A stretch of 64,000 nucleotides of DNA from Odontocerum albicorne (taxonomy: Eukaryota; Arthropoda; Insecta; Trichoptera; Odontoceridae), in contig OX463846.1 of NCBI GenBank assembly GCA_949825065.1, forward strand, positions 1,443,778-1,507,777, read 5' to 3'. The stretch's first letter is position 1. Each line of letters starts with the position of its first letter. The notes below the pieces were generated by a model. The model searched no databases, was not told the DNA's origin, and saw only the letters and a list, made by a program, of their open reading frames with translations. Below are positions 11,319 through 23,589 of the stretch, in pieces. A program made the translations under genes and the position numbers.

Positions 11319-12239
11319 CAAGTGTCATCCAGAAAGTAAGGTTACAACATTTATGTAGGATCGAAAAATGCTTGTATTTAATTGAAATTTACAGGATACT
11401 TCACAAATATATTAAACTATTTTTCAACGTAATCGCCGTCGAGATCGAGACATTTCTGTGGTCGGGGCACCAGCTTTTGTTTGCCAGTGTCGTAGACTTC
11501 CTCCGCCAGCTCTTTCAGCCACTTCTTCACAGCTTCCTCGACCTCCTGATCGTTGGAAAATTTTTGGGGTGTAGTGACACACCCACATCTCTCCCCCGTC
11601 ACGATAGAGTCCAGAAAAGCTTCTTCCTCTTGTGTAAAACAATCCAAAAATTCACGCGTTGCGGTCACGCGATTTTGACGGTGCTCCGGTGTGAGCATTC
11701 TGGGCACCCATCTCATACAACCTCTTGTAACCAAGTTTTTCGACACAATATCACCAAGGAGACTTCGAAAAATGGCAGGAAATTCTTCGTGAAGGTCGTT
11801 AAGTGTCACACAGCGGCCATTTTGCACTTGTTCTTCAATTTTTTGCACAAGTTCGTCAGAAATCACTGCCTTGCCTCGTCGTCAGTATCAGTACGGCCTT
11901 CTCTGAACAACCTAACCCACTTAGTGACATGTTGTCGACTCATCACATCACTACCATAAACTTCCACGAGCTTCCGATGGATATTCGCGGCGGTATTGTT
12001 CTGCAGAGTCAAAAAATGGATGACCGCGTGGATCTCGCACGGACGAGAGGTGGCTGGAGCATGCGATGACCTCTCCATCGGAAGAATTTACTGTGACTGA
12101 ACAAAATGGCCGACCAACACGCGGGATCAAACAAACTGACCGTTAGGATCCCCCCTATACGCCAGGTGCGCCAACTTCCTAACAAAAAAATCCCCCGGCC
12201 CCAGGAGCCCTTGTAACCTTAGTTTCTGGATGACCCTCG
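11319..12239 (-). mobile_element. Internally deleted mariner
   Basis: TIRs (TACAAGTGTCATCCAGAAAG at the left, inverted TACGAGGGTCATCCAGAAAC at the right) bound 0.92 kb. The minus-strand transposase starts near 12078 and continues, after a frame break near 11864, to 11417. The N-terminal DNA-binding half is readable, and the frame reaches the region of the first catalytic motif (SIVTGE-), then jumps to the C-terminal tail ending DGDYVEK. The section with the second and third catalytic aspartates is missing, so it cannot encode an active transposase. Confidence 0.88.
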
Positions 12240-12249
12240 TACAAATGAC

Positions 12250-12860
12250 TAGACTCGGACTATCTCCAAGTTACTGAAGGATGAAATTATTCGCGTTATT
12301 GGTGAGGTGCAGAATTGAGGCAGCAAGAACTGCATTTAATAAAATGAAGTCGCTCTTCTGTGATGACAACTTAAATTTGAAACTCCGTCAGAGGATGATT
12401 AGATGCTATGTGTGGTCTGTTTTATTGTACGGTTGTGAAACATGGACCTTGAAAGTCCAGGCAATGAACAGACTGGAAGCATTTGAAATGTGGTTGCGTC
12501 GTCGAATGCTCAAAATTCCCTGGACAGACATGGTGACAAATACCGAAGTCCTGAGGCGAGCTAGAGCTGACAGGGAGTTGTTGTCCACTATAAAAGTTAG
12601 AAAGATTTCATATCTGGGTCACGTGCTGCGTGGAGAGAAGTACCACTTGCTCCAGCTTATATTGAAGGGGAAAGTCGAGGGACACCGGGGGCCCGGAAGA
12701 AGACAGATGTCCTGGCTGCGGAATGTGAGGGAGTGGACCGGCATCCGGAGTGCAGAGGAACTGTTCCGGGCGGCTCAGGACCGAGACGGATTCGCCGAAG
12801 TGATCGCCAACGTTGGGGGGACCCGACAGGGCACTTAGAAGAAGAGAAGATTGGTGAGTT
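12250..12860 (+). mobile_element. LINE fragment: RT thumb/C-terminal domain, RTE-type
   Basis: An open frame of 185 codons (12281-12838) contains [32 protein letters not shown] and YLGHVLRGEKY, typical of the C-terminal part of insect endonuclease-reverse transcriptase LINEs. The catalytic RT palm (YADD box) is absent, so the copy is 5'-truncated. It abuts the right TIR of the deleted mariner. Homologous fragments are at 48434-49113 (minus) and 38985-39357 (plus). Confidence 0.85.
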
Positions 12861-12864
12861 AGAA

Positions 12865-14850
12865 CCGCGATTATGCCAAAATGTCATAAAAAATTTTGAC
12901 AAAAGAGTGGACATCTGTGGAGCTGCAAGAGGTGGACATTTGGCGATATTGTTTTTTATGTTTAAATGTCATACATTATACTTCAATGACCAATAAAAAG
13001 TTTTTTGAAATCAAAGCAAATTGTGTGTTTTATTCAAGAATGAAAAAAAAATGAATTAAAAAAAACCGCTCAATTTGAAAGACCCTTTATGTCAGGTATT
13101 GACTGACCAGACCAGATGCTGTCTTATTATCCTTGTTCAAGAAAAACACTTTCGGTACAACAAAATATTTATGTTCATCTTACTAATGACTGTTATAATA
13201 GTCATACATACAGTTTCTAAACCCGAAAGTAAATTTACATGATTTTGGACGTGTATTGTTGTTTCTTGTCCAAAAACATTATGAATCCTAATAATTTAAA
13301 ATATTCCACGAAAATCACGGATCCACATAGTAGTCCTGGCGGCCCTGGCAGGTCCTGGCTGCGGAGACACAGCCAAGACGACCGGTGTATTATGCGCCGG
13401 CAAGCGGTACAATTTTCGGGGATCCTTCTATACCCAGATTTAATATCGAAGTATCTCGAAATTTTTATCGTGAGTATGGGGAAACCCATTAATTAAATAA
13501 GGAAACAATATAATAAAAACATAATTTCAGCCTTTTTTGTATATCGATTATGTTTTACCTTTCTATAAATAAGCAAATTTTTTCTTACAAAATTATAATT
13601 CTGAGATGAAATTTAAATGGCACAAACTTTGTTTATAATTGTACCGGACAGGGTGCAAATGAACTGTAACTAGGTGCGTTGGTTGCTGCGCAGTGCTCGG
13701 AGAATTCAGGTTGCGGTTCCAGAAGCGTAGATCGAGCAGAAGAAGGTAGCGGGGTGAAGAGATTCCTCTTAGGCAGGTCGGTAGCGGGTCTCAAAGTAAA
13801 ACACAGTAGAGTCGGCTGTTACTGAGAATATAATTTTCCCTAAAAAGGGACTTTCCTTATTAATGGTCGGTCGGTCATCACAAGCGCCCATTCCCCGCAA
13901 AATACAACAACTTTCGGGGTTTCGAGCACTGCTTAAACCGACCGGCCCGTGGCCTACTCACGACGCCCTGCCCGCAAGTCTTTTATTTCTCTTGCGGTTG
14001 CAAACACGATCGGAGTCAAATAGACTAACATTTTCAGATAATAATTTACATTTCAACAAAGTATCAAGGATTTACATTACATATTCACATACAGATCCAC
14101 ACATACAAGAGATTCAACATCATATCAAGGGCATATAAAAATATAACACACATATCAAGAGTCAAAGATTACACACAATCACAAGGGTGACCGCACACGT
14201 CCCATACAATAATCATATCAAAAGTATGGAGTAATCCAAACTCTTCATTAAAATGAATACATTTTTTTTTTATTCTACTAAATATAATTTCACAACTGTA
14301 AATTAATTAGTCAGAAACTTTGAATCGCTCAATCAAATAAAAATCAGTGCGCGATCAAATAAAAATCAGTGATATCATATTTATATTATAAATGCAAAGA
14401 TAAATAGATAACTTAATCTACCGTAAAAAAAAAACTGTGTAAGTAACCATGTCAAAGTCTAATACTAAATGTGATAGTCAGTGTATTTCTTAATTCGCAC
14501 TCATTGGCTGCATACGAAAAATGCAATTTTTAAACATTTATTTCACCATTTTATTATGTCTCAATATTACGGAAATATGTCGACAAAACTTTTATTTGAT
14601 TCACATTGTTTTTATATGTAGTAAGCAAAAATGCACTCATTGTTCCAGTTGCTGGAACCGCTGCGCAAATTCAAATTTTAGATATGTACTGTGGTATATA
14701 TTTATGGATATCTTGACAAATATTTACAGCACAGAATAACCACTACTTGGCTGTAGGGATAGAAATTGACGAAGAGTGAAATGTCGCCCAAAAACATCCA
14801 TTAAGCTAAAGTTACGTTTACCAAAGGATCACACATTCAGTCCTCATCTA
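12865..14850. other. Intergenic region with a GC-richer patch at ~13650-14000
   Basis: No protein-like frame was recognised. The patch at 13650-14000 is clearly richer in G+C than its surroundings and is followed by an A/C-rich plus-strand stretch (14050-14220). It could be debris of an LTR element or a non-coding transcript, but I see no LTR ends, primer-binding site or splice structure. Confidence 0.4.
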
Positions 14851-14859
14851 CAGAAGCGA

Positions 14860-15235
14860 AACTCGAAGAATGGCAAAAAAGTAAGTCCAGGCTATGGAAC
14901 AACCAAAATGATGTGTGGTATATGAGCAGATCAAGTTCGTAACACGTATAGGTGGCAGTCTTGGTGTACGAGATATAACTAATATTAATTTAAAAAAATA
15001 GATTGAGATGGTTTGTACACGTTAAAAGATAATCTCCAGAATACATTGGAAATGCAGTACATATTAAATCTCAATATCTGTGGTCATAGATCTAGAGGTA
15101 AACCTACACTTGAATGGCTGGATGTGGTAAGGAACTATATAAGAGCCTCCAGAGTTAGCAGACAGTGAAGTGGAGATTGATGGTTAGAAAAGCTGACCCC
15201 ATATTAAAAATGGTTAAGGACTCAAAGAAAAGGAA
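14860..15235 (+). mobile_element. Degraded LINE RT C-terminal fragment
   Basis: Broken frames give segments resembling LRWFVHVKR and CGHRSRGKPTLEWLDVVRN, the hallmark C-terminal region of RTE-type LINE proteins (compare LGHVLRGEK...GPGRRQMSWLRNV at 12.6 kb). Several frameshifts and stops show it is old. Confidence 0.55.
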
Positions 15236-15728
15236 ATAATATAGTATGTTATGCTTAAATTCTAATTCATCCCTAATATTCTTCAGAGTTCACACATTAT
15301 GCTCCCTTAGTATTTTCCATCCACATCCAAGTACTTCAACACTTGTGAACTGTGTATTAACCTCAGCGGATTTTGACACTTTCTGGTTTGAGTATAGTTT
15401 TGGTGCTCCATTGATGTTACCTATTACTACAATTTGATCTCTCATAACGCCGCAATCATCAGAAAATACTACCCAAATGCAGAATTTCTCCAATTTACTT
15501 CAATCTTTCAGTCATATATCACGTTTCCACTTCCTTGCAAATCACCATAATTGTATTTCACACCAATCATCCTCTTCGCATATCTCATACAATTTCCTTA
15601 TCTAACTCTAATCTTCGCCAACACATCAGCATACATTCAATATCAACACTTGGACACATCAACTGAGTAACAATTTATTTAATAATATGGATGAGGAATA
15701 AAAGACAAAAGAATAATTTAGGTTTTTT

Positions 15729-15734
15729 TTTATT
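15729..15734 (-). terminator. Polyadenylation signal AATAAA for Hsc70
   Basis: AATAAA on the minus strand lies about 145 bp beyond the Hsc70 stop codon. A second A/T-rich AATAAA-like motif is close by. Confidence 0.6.
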
Positions 15735-15876
15735 TGTTTCAAATAAAAATGCAAGCTTCAACTAAAGGGCTAAGATAGTCTTAACTCCATAGTTAAAAAA
15801 CAATGCGGCTGTGAAAATTTGTAATACTGGTGTAATCGGGAATGAATGTTGTACTTGGGGGTAGGATAAGGAAAGT

Positions 15877-17630
15877 TTAGTCCACTTCCTCGATGGTGGG
15901 TCCAGCACCTCCGGCTCCTGGGGCCGCTCCTCCAGCTCCTGGAGCTCCGGGCATTCCTCCGGGGAATCCAGGGATGCCTCCAGGAGGAACTCCTGCGCTT
16001 TGGTACATCTTGGTGATGATCGGGTTGCAGATGCCCTCCAACTCCTTCTGTTTGTGCTCATATTCTTCCTTCTCGGCCAGTTGGTTCGAGTCCAGCCATT
16101 TGATGGTCTCATTGCACTTGTCGAGGATGATCGACTTATCAGAGTCGGATATCTTATCCTTGAGCTTCTCATCTTCCATGGTGGACTTCATATTGAAGCA
16201 GTAAGACTCCAAGCTGTTCTTGGCAGTGATGGTACTCTTTTGCTTCTCATCTTCACTACGGTACTTTTCAGCCTCATTGACCATACGCTCAATGTCTTCC
16301 TTGGACAGGCGACCCTTGTCATTAGTAATAGTAATCTTGTTCTCCTTGTTTGTGGTCTTCTCAAGAGCTGACACATTAAGAATACCATTAGCGTCAATGT
16401 CGAAAGTGACCTCAATTTGAGGTACTCCCCTAGGCGCAGGTGGGATACCAGTAAGTTCAAATTTTCCTAGAAGATTGTTATCCTTGGTCATGGCACGCTC
16501 ACCCTCGAACACCTGGATAAGTACTCCGGGTTGGTTGTCAGAGTAGGTGGTGAAAGTTTGAGTCTGCTTGGTGGGAATGGTGGTGTTGCGCTTAATGAGG
16601 GTGGTCATCATGCCGCCAGCAGTCTCAATACCCAGAGATAGAGGAGTTACATCTAACAGCAACAGGTCTTGCACTTCCTCAGACTTGTCTCCGTGAAGAA
16701 TGGCAGCCTGGACGGCGGCACCATATGCCACAGCCTCATCAGGGTTGATTGATTTGTTGAGCTCCTTTCCATTGAAGAAATCTTGGAGAAGTTTTTGTAC
16801 TTTAGGGATACGGGTGGAGCCACCAACAAGAACTATATCATGTACTTGAGCCTTGTCCATCTTGGCGTCACGCAGAGACTTCTCCACTGGTTCCATGGTG
16901 GATCTGAACAGATCAGCATTGAGCTCTTCAAATCGGGCACGAGTGATGGAGGTATAGAAATCAATGCCTTCGAACAAAGAATCAATCTCGATGCTGGCTT
17001 GGGTCGATGAAGACAAGGTTCTCTTCGCCCTCTCGCAAGATGTTCGGAGACGACGCAGGGCTCTCTTATTGCTAGTGAGGTCCTTCTTGTATTTCCTCTT
17101 GAACTCCTGGACAAAGTGGTTGACCATGCGATTGTCAAAGTCTTCACCTCCCAAGTGAGTGTCTCCAGCTGTGGACTTGACTTCGAAGATGCCATCCTCA
17201 ATGGTCAGGATGGACACATCAAAGGTGCCTCCACCGAGATCGAAAATGAGCACATTGCGCTCACCTACACCCTTTTTGTCCAGACCATAAGCGATAGCAG
17301 CGGCGGTGGGCTCATTAATAATCCTAAGTACATTTAGTCCTGAAATGGTTCCGGCATCCTTAGTGGCTTGTCTCTGCGAGTCGTTAAAGTATGCGGGTAC
17401 TGTGATGACTGCATTCTGGACTCCCTTGCCTAGATAAGCCTCTGCAGTTTCCTTCATCTTGGTCAGAACCATTGAGCTAACTTCTTCTGGGAAGAAAGTC
17501 TTATCTTCTCCCTTATAATTAACCTGGATTTTTGGTTTAGTGTTGTCATCGACGACTGTGAATGGCCAATGTTTCATATCTGCTTGAACTGTTGCGTCTT
17601 CAAATTTGCGGCCAATCAGTCGTTTAGCAT
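15877..17630 (-). CDS. Hsc70-4: Hsc70 coding exon 2
   Basis: The exon begins after a TTTCCAG acceptor with AT completing an Asp codon, then AKRLIGRKF. It runs uninterrupted to the TAA after IEEVD. Confidence 0.97.
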
Positions 17631-18054
17631 CTGGAAATTGTAAACAAACAAACATTAGTTTATTTTTCAACAACAAAACTTTTTAAGTTTCAAAGCAATT
17701 AAAACCTCAGAAAGCACATTCAAATCAAACAATTGCTTGTCAGAAACTCTAGTCTAAAAATGTTGTCATCATGAAAACTTGGGAAAGTTATGTCTTGACA
17801 AATTTCAAATTAATATCTTATATTGACTTTATATTTTGATGGTACTCACCGAAAATGGTATTGTTGGGGTTCATGGCAACCTGGTTCTTGGCGGCGTCTC
17901 CGATGAGACGCTCAGTGTCTGTGAAGGCCACATAGGAGGGTGTGGTACGGTTGCCCTGGTCATTAGCGATAATCTCGACCTTTCCATGTTGGAACACTCC
18001 AACACAGGAGTAGGTGGTGCCCAAATCAATACCAATTGCTGGTGCTTTTGCCAT
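15877..18054 (-). CDS. Hsc70-4: Heat shock cognate 70 (cytosolic Hsc70), two coding exons
   Basis: This is the ATP-dependent cytosolic/nuclear Hsp70 chaperone. Coding exons are 18054-17850 (68 codons plus one base) and 17630-15877. The intron 17849-17631 has GTGAGT and a TTTCCAG acceptor and rejoins in phase as [13 protein letters not shown]. The product is 652 residues, the usual length for the family. The nucleotide-binding domain holds [11 protein letters not shown] near residue 8, [14 protein letters not shown] near 197 and [13 protein letters not shown] near 335. The substrate-binding domain and helical lid follow. The C-terminus is a Gly/Pro/Ala-rich tail ending IEEVD, the signature for TPR co-chaperones, which excludes the ER (KDEL) and mitochondrial paralogues. 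No stop or frameshift is seen. The intron at this position and the HSE-bearing promoter fit an insect Hsc70-4-type gene. Confidence 0.97.
17850..18054 (-). CDS. Hsc70-4: Hsc70 coding exon 1
   Basis: The exon starts at the ATG (AAAATCACAG-like acceptor TTTACAG lies directly before it) and encodes residues 1-68 plus the first base of codon 69. The donor is G|GTGAGT at 17849. Confidence 0.95.
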
Positions 18055-18164
18055 CTGTAAATATCAAAACAAATTAAAATAAAATATTATGCATATATAC
18101 ATTTCCCTGTTCAGGAAAGCTTGATACAGTGATAAACATTGTATTGTATCCCTTTTGTTGTATA

Positions 18165-18338
18165 CAGTATAACCTGGCAGGCTTATTGTCATGTAGCAAT
18201 CCCTTCCAACCAATCAGAAAGATGTCAAGTGAAAACCAGAGTGGAATCCTTATTGAAAAAAATCCACGTTCCAGCAGGATTTGAACCCGCGTCCTTCAAG
18301 TTGGGAGACAGGCGTCTCATCAACTAGGCCAGAGGCCA
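18165..18338 (-). repeat. tRNA-derived SINE, family 1, copy C, in the Hsc70 5'-UTR intron
   Basis: Read on the minus strand it has the A-box-like TGGCCTAGTTGATGAGACG, the B-box GGGTTCAAATCC and the family body ending in CCTGCCAGGTTATAC. It lies within the intron separating the non-coding first exon from the start codon of Hsc70. LINE debris (minus-strand type) continues to about 18660. Confidence 0.8.
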
Positions 18339-19425
18339 ATCTCTTATAAAATACTTCTTTTGTTTTCTCAACATCCATGTCTTCATATACAACTTGTTTC
18401 ACTTACTCCTTATTTTTTTGTCTAAGCGTTACATATATAACCATCCAGGCATATTCCTCTCAAGGTAGGCAGAAGAGCGTCAGATTTTCTCATCTCAACA
18501 TACGCTCGCTCGAACTTCCACATCAATACAACTTCTCATACAATTATTTCTGGCTTTAAAAGTTTCCTTCTTTCAAAATATTCACTTATCCAACCATACA
18601 TTCCTTGGTTTTCTTCCTCAACCACGCCTTCCACTAACATTTGTTAAATAATATACATACTAATTAAACTGCATAATTTCGTTAATTTAACCCTCAAATT
18701 CCAAACAAGTCAACGCGATATTGATTAATATTTAAATTAAACCATTTTTTTATCAAAATATTAGCGACCTACTAAGTAACCCTGTTTTTTTTCCGTAAAT
18801 GGCTAATGACCTCGCAATCAACCCAGTTTAGACTTCCAAGGAGAGTTCAATATCTCGCACGAGAAATAAAACAAAAAAAATTAGAAACCACCACGCATGT
18901 TTTAAAAGTTAAATACGACTTTATGATAATCTAAATTTGACAAATGCCGGGGGATCGAGATTAGGTAACAGTCGCCCGGTAATTAAATTTCACGTTACTA
19001 CGAACATTTTGTCAATTTGTTTTATTTTATTCTAAATATCGATCCAAGGAAAACGAGAATGAAATAAAAAAGCGATGAATCACCTCCAACGCGACTTGAA
19101 CCTGAGGTCACGGCAAGGCTTGCGTAAAATCTCGAACATTCTATAAGCACCAACCCAACCACACGTGGTTGATATTAAGGGCAGCTAGTATATGTACCAA
19201 AATTGGCAAACAATAAATTCTACAAGGAAACAATAATAGCATTCGAATATATGAAAGAAATAAAATATAGCTACTACACACCCCAGAAATATTAAATGAT
19301 TACGAATCGATTTTGTCCATGCGGTTTTTAAAATACATAAAACGCGTTCAGAAGTCACAAATTTTGACAGTTTGTGATGACTAACAAAAAAGCTTAGATT
19401 AAAATGAGATAATTAATTAGCTTAC

Positions 19426-19520
19426 CTTTGAGAATTTAGTGTGTGTTCTTCTAGTTGCAGACTAACTTGAAGGAATCCCTCTCAAAATCGTGTTTACCGA
19501 TGGCTTGACAAAGCGGAATT
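19426..19520 (-). other. Hsc70-4: Hsc70 non-coding first exon (5' UTR), predicted
   Basis: A strong donor, CTCAAAG|GTAAGC (cut at 19426/19425), pairs with the acceptor immediately before the ATG, giving a 1,371-bp 5'-UTR intron (18055-19425). The start is inferred about 30 bp downstream of the TATA box, so the upstream boundary is approximate. Confidence 0.7.
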
Positions 19521-19545
19521 GACTTCAAAGATGGCGACGATTTCA

Positions 19546-19680
19546 ATTTATATTCAGAAGTGACGTCATACAACTTCCAGAAGCTTCCATTTTTGGACCA
19601 ATGAAATGTCTCGAAATTTCCAGAGAAATGGCTGGCTGTTATCCTATTGGTCGAAATTGAATTACTAGAAATATCTAGAG
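19546..19680 (-). promoter_or_regulatory. Hsc70 promoter: TATA, CRE-like, heat-shock elements, CCAAT boxes
   Basis: Reading away from the gene there is a TATAAAT box (19552-19546 on the minus strand), a palindromic CRE-type TGACGTCA (19561-19568), a perfect three-pentamer heat-shock element TTCCAGAAGCTTC (19575-19587), a CCAAT (19598-19602), a second HSE-like GAAATTTCCAGAG (19613-19625), an inverted CCAAT (19646-19650) and an imperfect GAAATATCTAGAG (19668-19680). The order and spacing fit an Hsp70-family promoter that can respond to HSF as well as being constitutively active. Confidence 0.8.
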
Positions 19681-19689
19681 GGAAAAAGA

Positions 19690-21400
19690 AGTCAATCGAA
19701 TATCCTTGTTTTAGAAAATATCAAAATTTTTTCACACATTTTAATTATACTATTTCGTAAAAAATATTATTTTATTTGATTGTTTTGATGTATTCTGTTG
19801 TTTCTTCTTCTAAAGTAAATTTAAAAATATATGTATTTATTTCGAGATGTTTCTCGATTCCCACATGGCGTCACATAGGATGGTCTGATGAGCACCATAA
19901 CCTGATAACTGCACATTTAATTTTAATATAGAAAATAAACAAAGAATCCTTGAAATAAAATATTTTCAGCGCTTATTTAGATTTAATAAGTTATCTTTGT
20001 TCGAATGACTCAGTGGTTACCATTTATCTGTTTTGGCGACCTTTTCAATTCATTTATTTTATTATTGTTCTGGTGCAAACTAGCTTCAAAAATATTATTT
20101 AAGTGGTCTTGGGGTAATCTGTGTTAAAATAGCGCTACATAAAACCTAGGGATTTAATAAAGTTGATAATATTATACAAATAAATATTCCTTTCAAATAA
20201 AAGTCCCTTGCCATTATCCCATCTAATTGAGATCGGATTATCATCAACTCAAATTATGGATGGAATTTATCTATAAAACGTCATTATTTTATTATTATTA
20301 TACTGAAACTTAAATATTATTATATTTTAGAAAATATCACATCTAATTTATAATATTTCATACAATAGATGTCGAAGTATTACATTAAAATCAACGTAAT
20401 ATATTAAAATGGTTTTTTGGGTTCCATTGTTTCAAAAAGCAAAAAACACATTCCAGAAATCTTGAAAAAAAATTGGCTGAAGTATGTAAATTTTATTCAA
20501 TAGTTTATTTTGAGAAAAATTACATTTAACTAAAAGTGATGATAGTAATGCTACAACTAAAACGCATTTCCAAAAAAATGTCAATAGGCATATGCGTATT
20601 ACAAATTAACGTAAGGTTACGAATATTTTCATACATTTTATTATTGTATCAGATTTTAAGGTGACATATTTATTTCAATCCGTGTATTTGATTTACGTCA
20701 TGAATTCTGAATTGTACTGTAATATTTATACAGTTAATAGCCTGACTTAATATTTCGTTAACTTAAATAGTTCCCTCATTATCGAAGATCGCGACCATCA
20801 CTTACTTCCAAGGGTCTCCTACAGAGTAAGTGATTTTTATATTACACGGAGCCTCTTAGAAAGTGCACCATGTTGATCCCATCACCTGATCACTCCATTA
20901 TATGGGCATCTGCCCCTTTGCTCCTGCTATTCATACTTCCAGTTAGATCTCTCCAAGTCCCCGCACTATATGATATATCCAAACTATTTAAAGATCCTTC
21001 TTCGACACGGGACAAAGGCGTGTTCCCACCTTGATCTTTTTAATAATCAATTGGTTGTTTCTTCTGTCTGTCCATAGAAAGCGTAAAAATATATTACAAC
21101 ACTACATACACAGCACTACATTCCAAAGGTATCAATCTTCTGTCGATTATGCGCCTTGAGTGTTCATGCCCCTACATTATTTTAATCCAATCGTGTCGAC
21201 AACACCAGATCTATATTCTATCAGCCCAAAAAGATGCAACTGCGATAGCATTGGGACTTCCCTTCTGCACATCTTCTTCCTAGCAGCTAACTGGGCAAAC
21301 CACCAAGTGCGACACTGATTGAATGTAATTTATTTTTAAAACTTATTCCAAAAAATATGTGAATACAAATTGTTCAAGTTGAAAATAAAGAGGCGAATAC
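19690..21400. other. AT-rich intergenic region
   Basis: No gene is visible. A less AT-rich stretch at about 20850-21310 may be old minus-strand retrotransposon sequence, but I could not recognise a protein in it. Confidence 0.45.
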
Positions 21401-21404
21401 AAAT

Positions 21405-21900
21405 TACCATAGTGCCAATATGTGATTAGTTGAAATATGGAGAGATCGGAGTATTTCCAGTCGTATGAAAACAAAGCTAGATCGAACTCTAATATTTCCT
21501 ATATTCTGGTACGGCGCTAAAACATAAACAATAAAAACCCAAGAACCTAGATAAATGCATTCCTTTGAGATGCGATGGCGTCGGATGTTGAAAATCCTAT
21601 GGGATATCAGAAGAATGATAGTATTCATACTCTAGGAGTTTAATGTGATGATTTGGCTGTCCTCAATAGTTTCCAGCGCATCTTGTGGTCCTTCGGACAC
21701 ATTTATAGATGTGAGCTCGATAGCATGGAGAAATTGATGGTCAAAGTAAATATGCCAGGAAGCAGAGGTTGATCAACAGTAAGATAGAGTGCTTAGGATA
21801 AGAATTTGCTTGGGGGAGGCTTGTATAATGTTATGCAAATAGTAGGTGACTGAGAAGAGTGGAGACTTGTTGCACTTGTACCATTAACATTCCAAATATA
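21405..21900 (+). mobile_element. Degraded LINE RT C-terminal fragment
   Basis: Frames with stops give segments like RTLIFPIFWYGAKT, HSFEMRWRRMLKILWDI and HPHL-like pieces matching VLLYGCETWT...FEMWLRRRMLKIPW of the fragment at 12.3 kb. It is clearly inactive. Confidence 0.6.
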
Positions 21901-22339
21901 TTTCGACTCTCAGTAATGAGAAATGAGAGAACTGAAAACTTATTCCACCTGTATTTGTCTAATGACGCTTATAGCTTACCTTTTACAAACACAGTGCTCT
22001 TAAAGCGAGATATTATTATTATTATTTGATACTAGGTTACAAACTTATGTGGTAAGGGATTTTAAAAGTTTTAGTTTAACACCATAATTAAAATAAAATT
22101 TCAATAAATATGTGTACATTCTATAAGGGAGACATATATAACATACTTACCATCAAGCCATTTTTTTTGTCGGGGTAGACAGAAAGGACAGCGCACCAGA
22201 CTTTCCTATCTTGACACACATCTAAACCTCTTCTATATCCATAGACCTTCTCATACATTTCTACAATTTCTCTGACTTTCTATTGGTGAAATACGCATTG
22301 AAAATTTAAGCGCTTTTTATGCTTAGCCTACTCCAATAC

Positions 22340-22800
22340 CGAAATTATATAATTGCTGTAGTGTTCACAATAGAGTTTTGGTGCCAGCTCTGAGATATGG
22401 GAGTGAAACACGGACTTGGAAAAATACTGAGAGGAGCCGAATAAATGCTATAGAAATCGTGCAATGAAAAAAGTACACGGAGTGACAATATACGACAGAA
22501 TATGAGATGAAGTGAAAAGGGATGAATGTGAACTTAAGGCTGATATGTTAAGTAAGATTAATATGTAGCACGGTGAGATGCTTTGGGCATCTGGAACGAA
22601 TGAATTAAGAAATACTAATAAAACAGATATATAGGTAAGAGAAAGACCCAGCGAAGTAAGGTTAGATCAAGTGAATGAGAAATCGTAGTTGTTTGAGAAG
22701 CCGTGTGGATTTAGAGGCAAAAAAATGTGTGTCAATATAGAAAAGTCTGGCGTTCTGTTCTCTCTGCATCCCCCTACAGATACATGGCTTGATAGTATAT
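22340..22800 (+). mobile_element. Degraded LINE 3' fragment
   Basis: The frame fragments match the dispersed LINE C-terminus (a CGVTIYDR-like segment, ...HLERMN, ending near a DRKVWRSVL-like segment). A short opposite-orientation piece of the same family lies just upstream (22150-22300). Confidence 0.55.
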
Positions 22801-23580
22801 GCATGTATGTGTGCTGTAGTTTCGTTATTGCTTGTGGTATATGTTAACGCTTCCTAGCACCTACATACATACATCTATTCGATCGGCTAAAAATAATGAG
22901 CGATTACTTGGTTTTGCCGCGGGACCGGCCGATTGATAAACTGATAACGTATGCATGGCATTCGCGCTGCCAGCGCATGTTTCGCGCCAAAGTCCCAAGT
23001 CCGGAAATTTCTAGGAAGGTCCGCCCGGTAATAATGCGCAATCCGCCATTGTTGAGACGAAAAATGCTAACGGTAATCTAGAAAATCGTCATATTGAGAT
23101 GTCCGGAAAGTAGTTTCGTATTTTTCAAATATATGTTAGGACAACATTTTCGTTGTTAACCTCATTCCGAAATGTTGAATGTACATATTATATCAGTTAA
23201 AGAATTATTAATTATTATGAAAGGCACTTAATATTATTTTCGGCTATTGTTTGCCCAACTTCCTTGAGCGGGTTTTTAGGCGCCATTTTGGAGGTGGAAC
23301 AAAATAAGTTGCTTTTTCGCCGTTTGATGCTTTTTTACTATCGAAAAGAAAAACATTCGGCACAAATCAAAAAAAGGATATTTACAGTGTATGCAGTAGC
23401 AATCGCGTGCGTCAAATGTGGTTTAAACAATCCGTAACGGCGATACATTTCAAACATTTATGTTTATTTCGCAAGTCTGTCAACTCATTCTCTCAATTTA
23501 GCGAAAGCGTCGTCAATTCTGCTTACAACCACCATTTTTTTTTCCAGATATTGAATTATAGGGGTAGAATATATTTTAAT
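22800..23580. other. Unassigned intergenic sequence
   Basis: A GC-richer block at 22900-23080 contains a 61-codon open frame without recognisable similarity. I see no gene. Confidence 0.45.
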
Positions 23581-23589
23581 CCCTTAATA

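Noticed and set aside
13650..14000. GC-rich patch as a CpG-type promoter or LTR
   Set aside because: No adjacent gene, LTR termini, TATA box or primer-binding site could be identified, so no specific call was made.
14521..14739. 72-codon Cys-containing plus-strand frame
   Set aside because: It has some spaced cysteines, but no recognised domain, promoter or splice context; chance in AT-rich DNA is the simpler explanation.
15893..17337. Plus-strand frames opposite Hsc70 exon 2
   Set aside because: These are antisense shadows of a highly biased coding exon; the minus-strand product is unmistakable.
22896..23081. 61-codon frame in a GC-richer block
   Set aside because: No domain or homologue recognised; the locally higher GC alone lengthens chance open frames.
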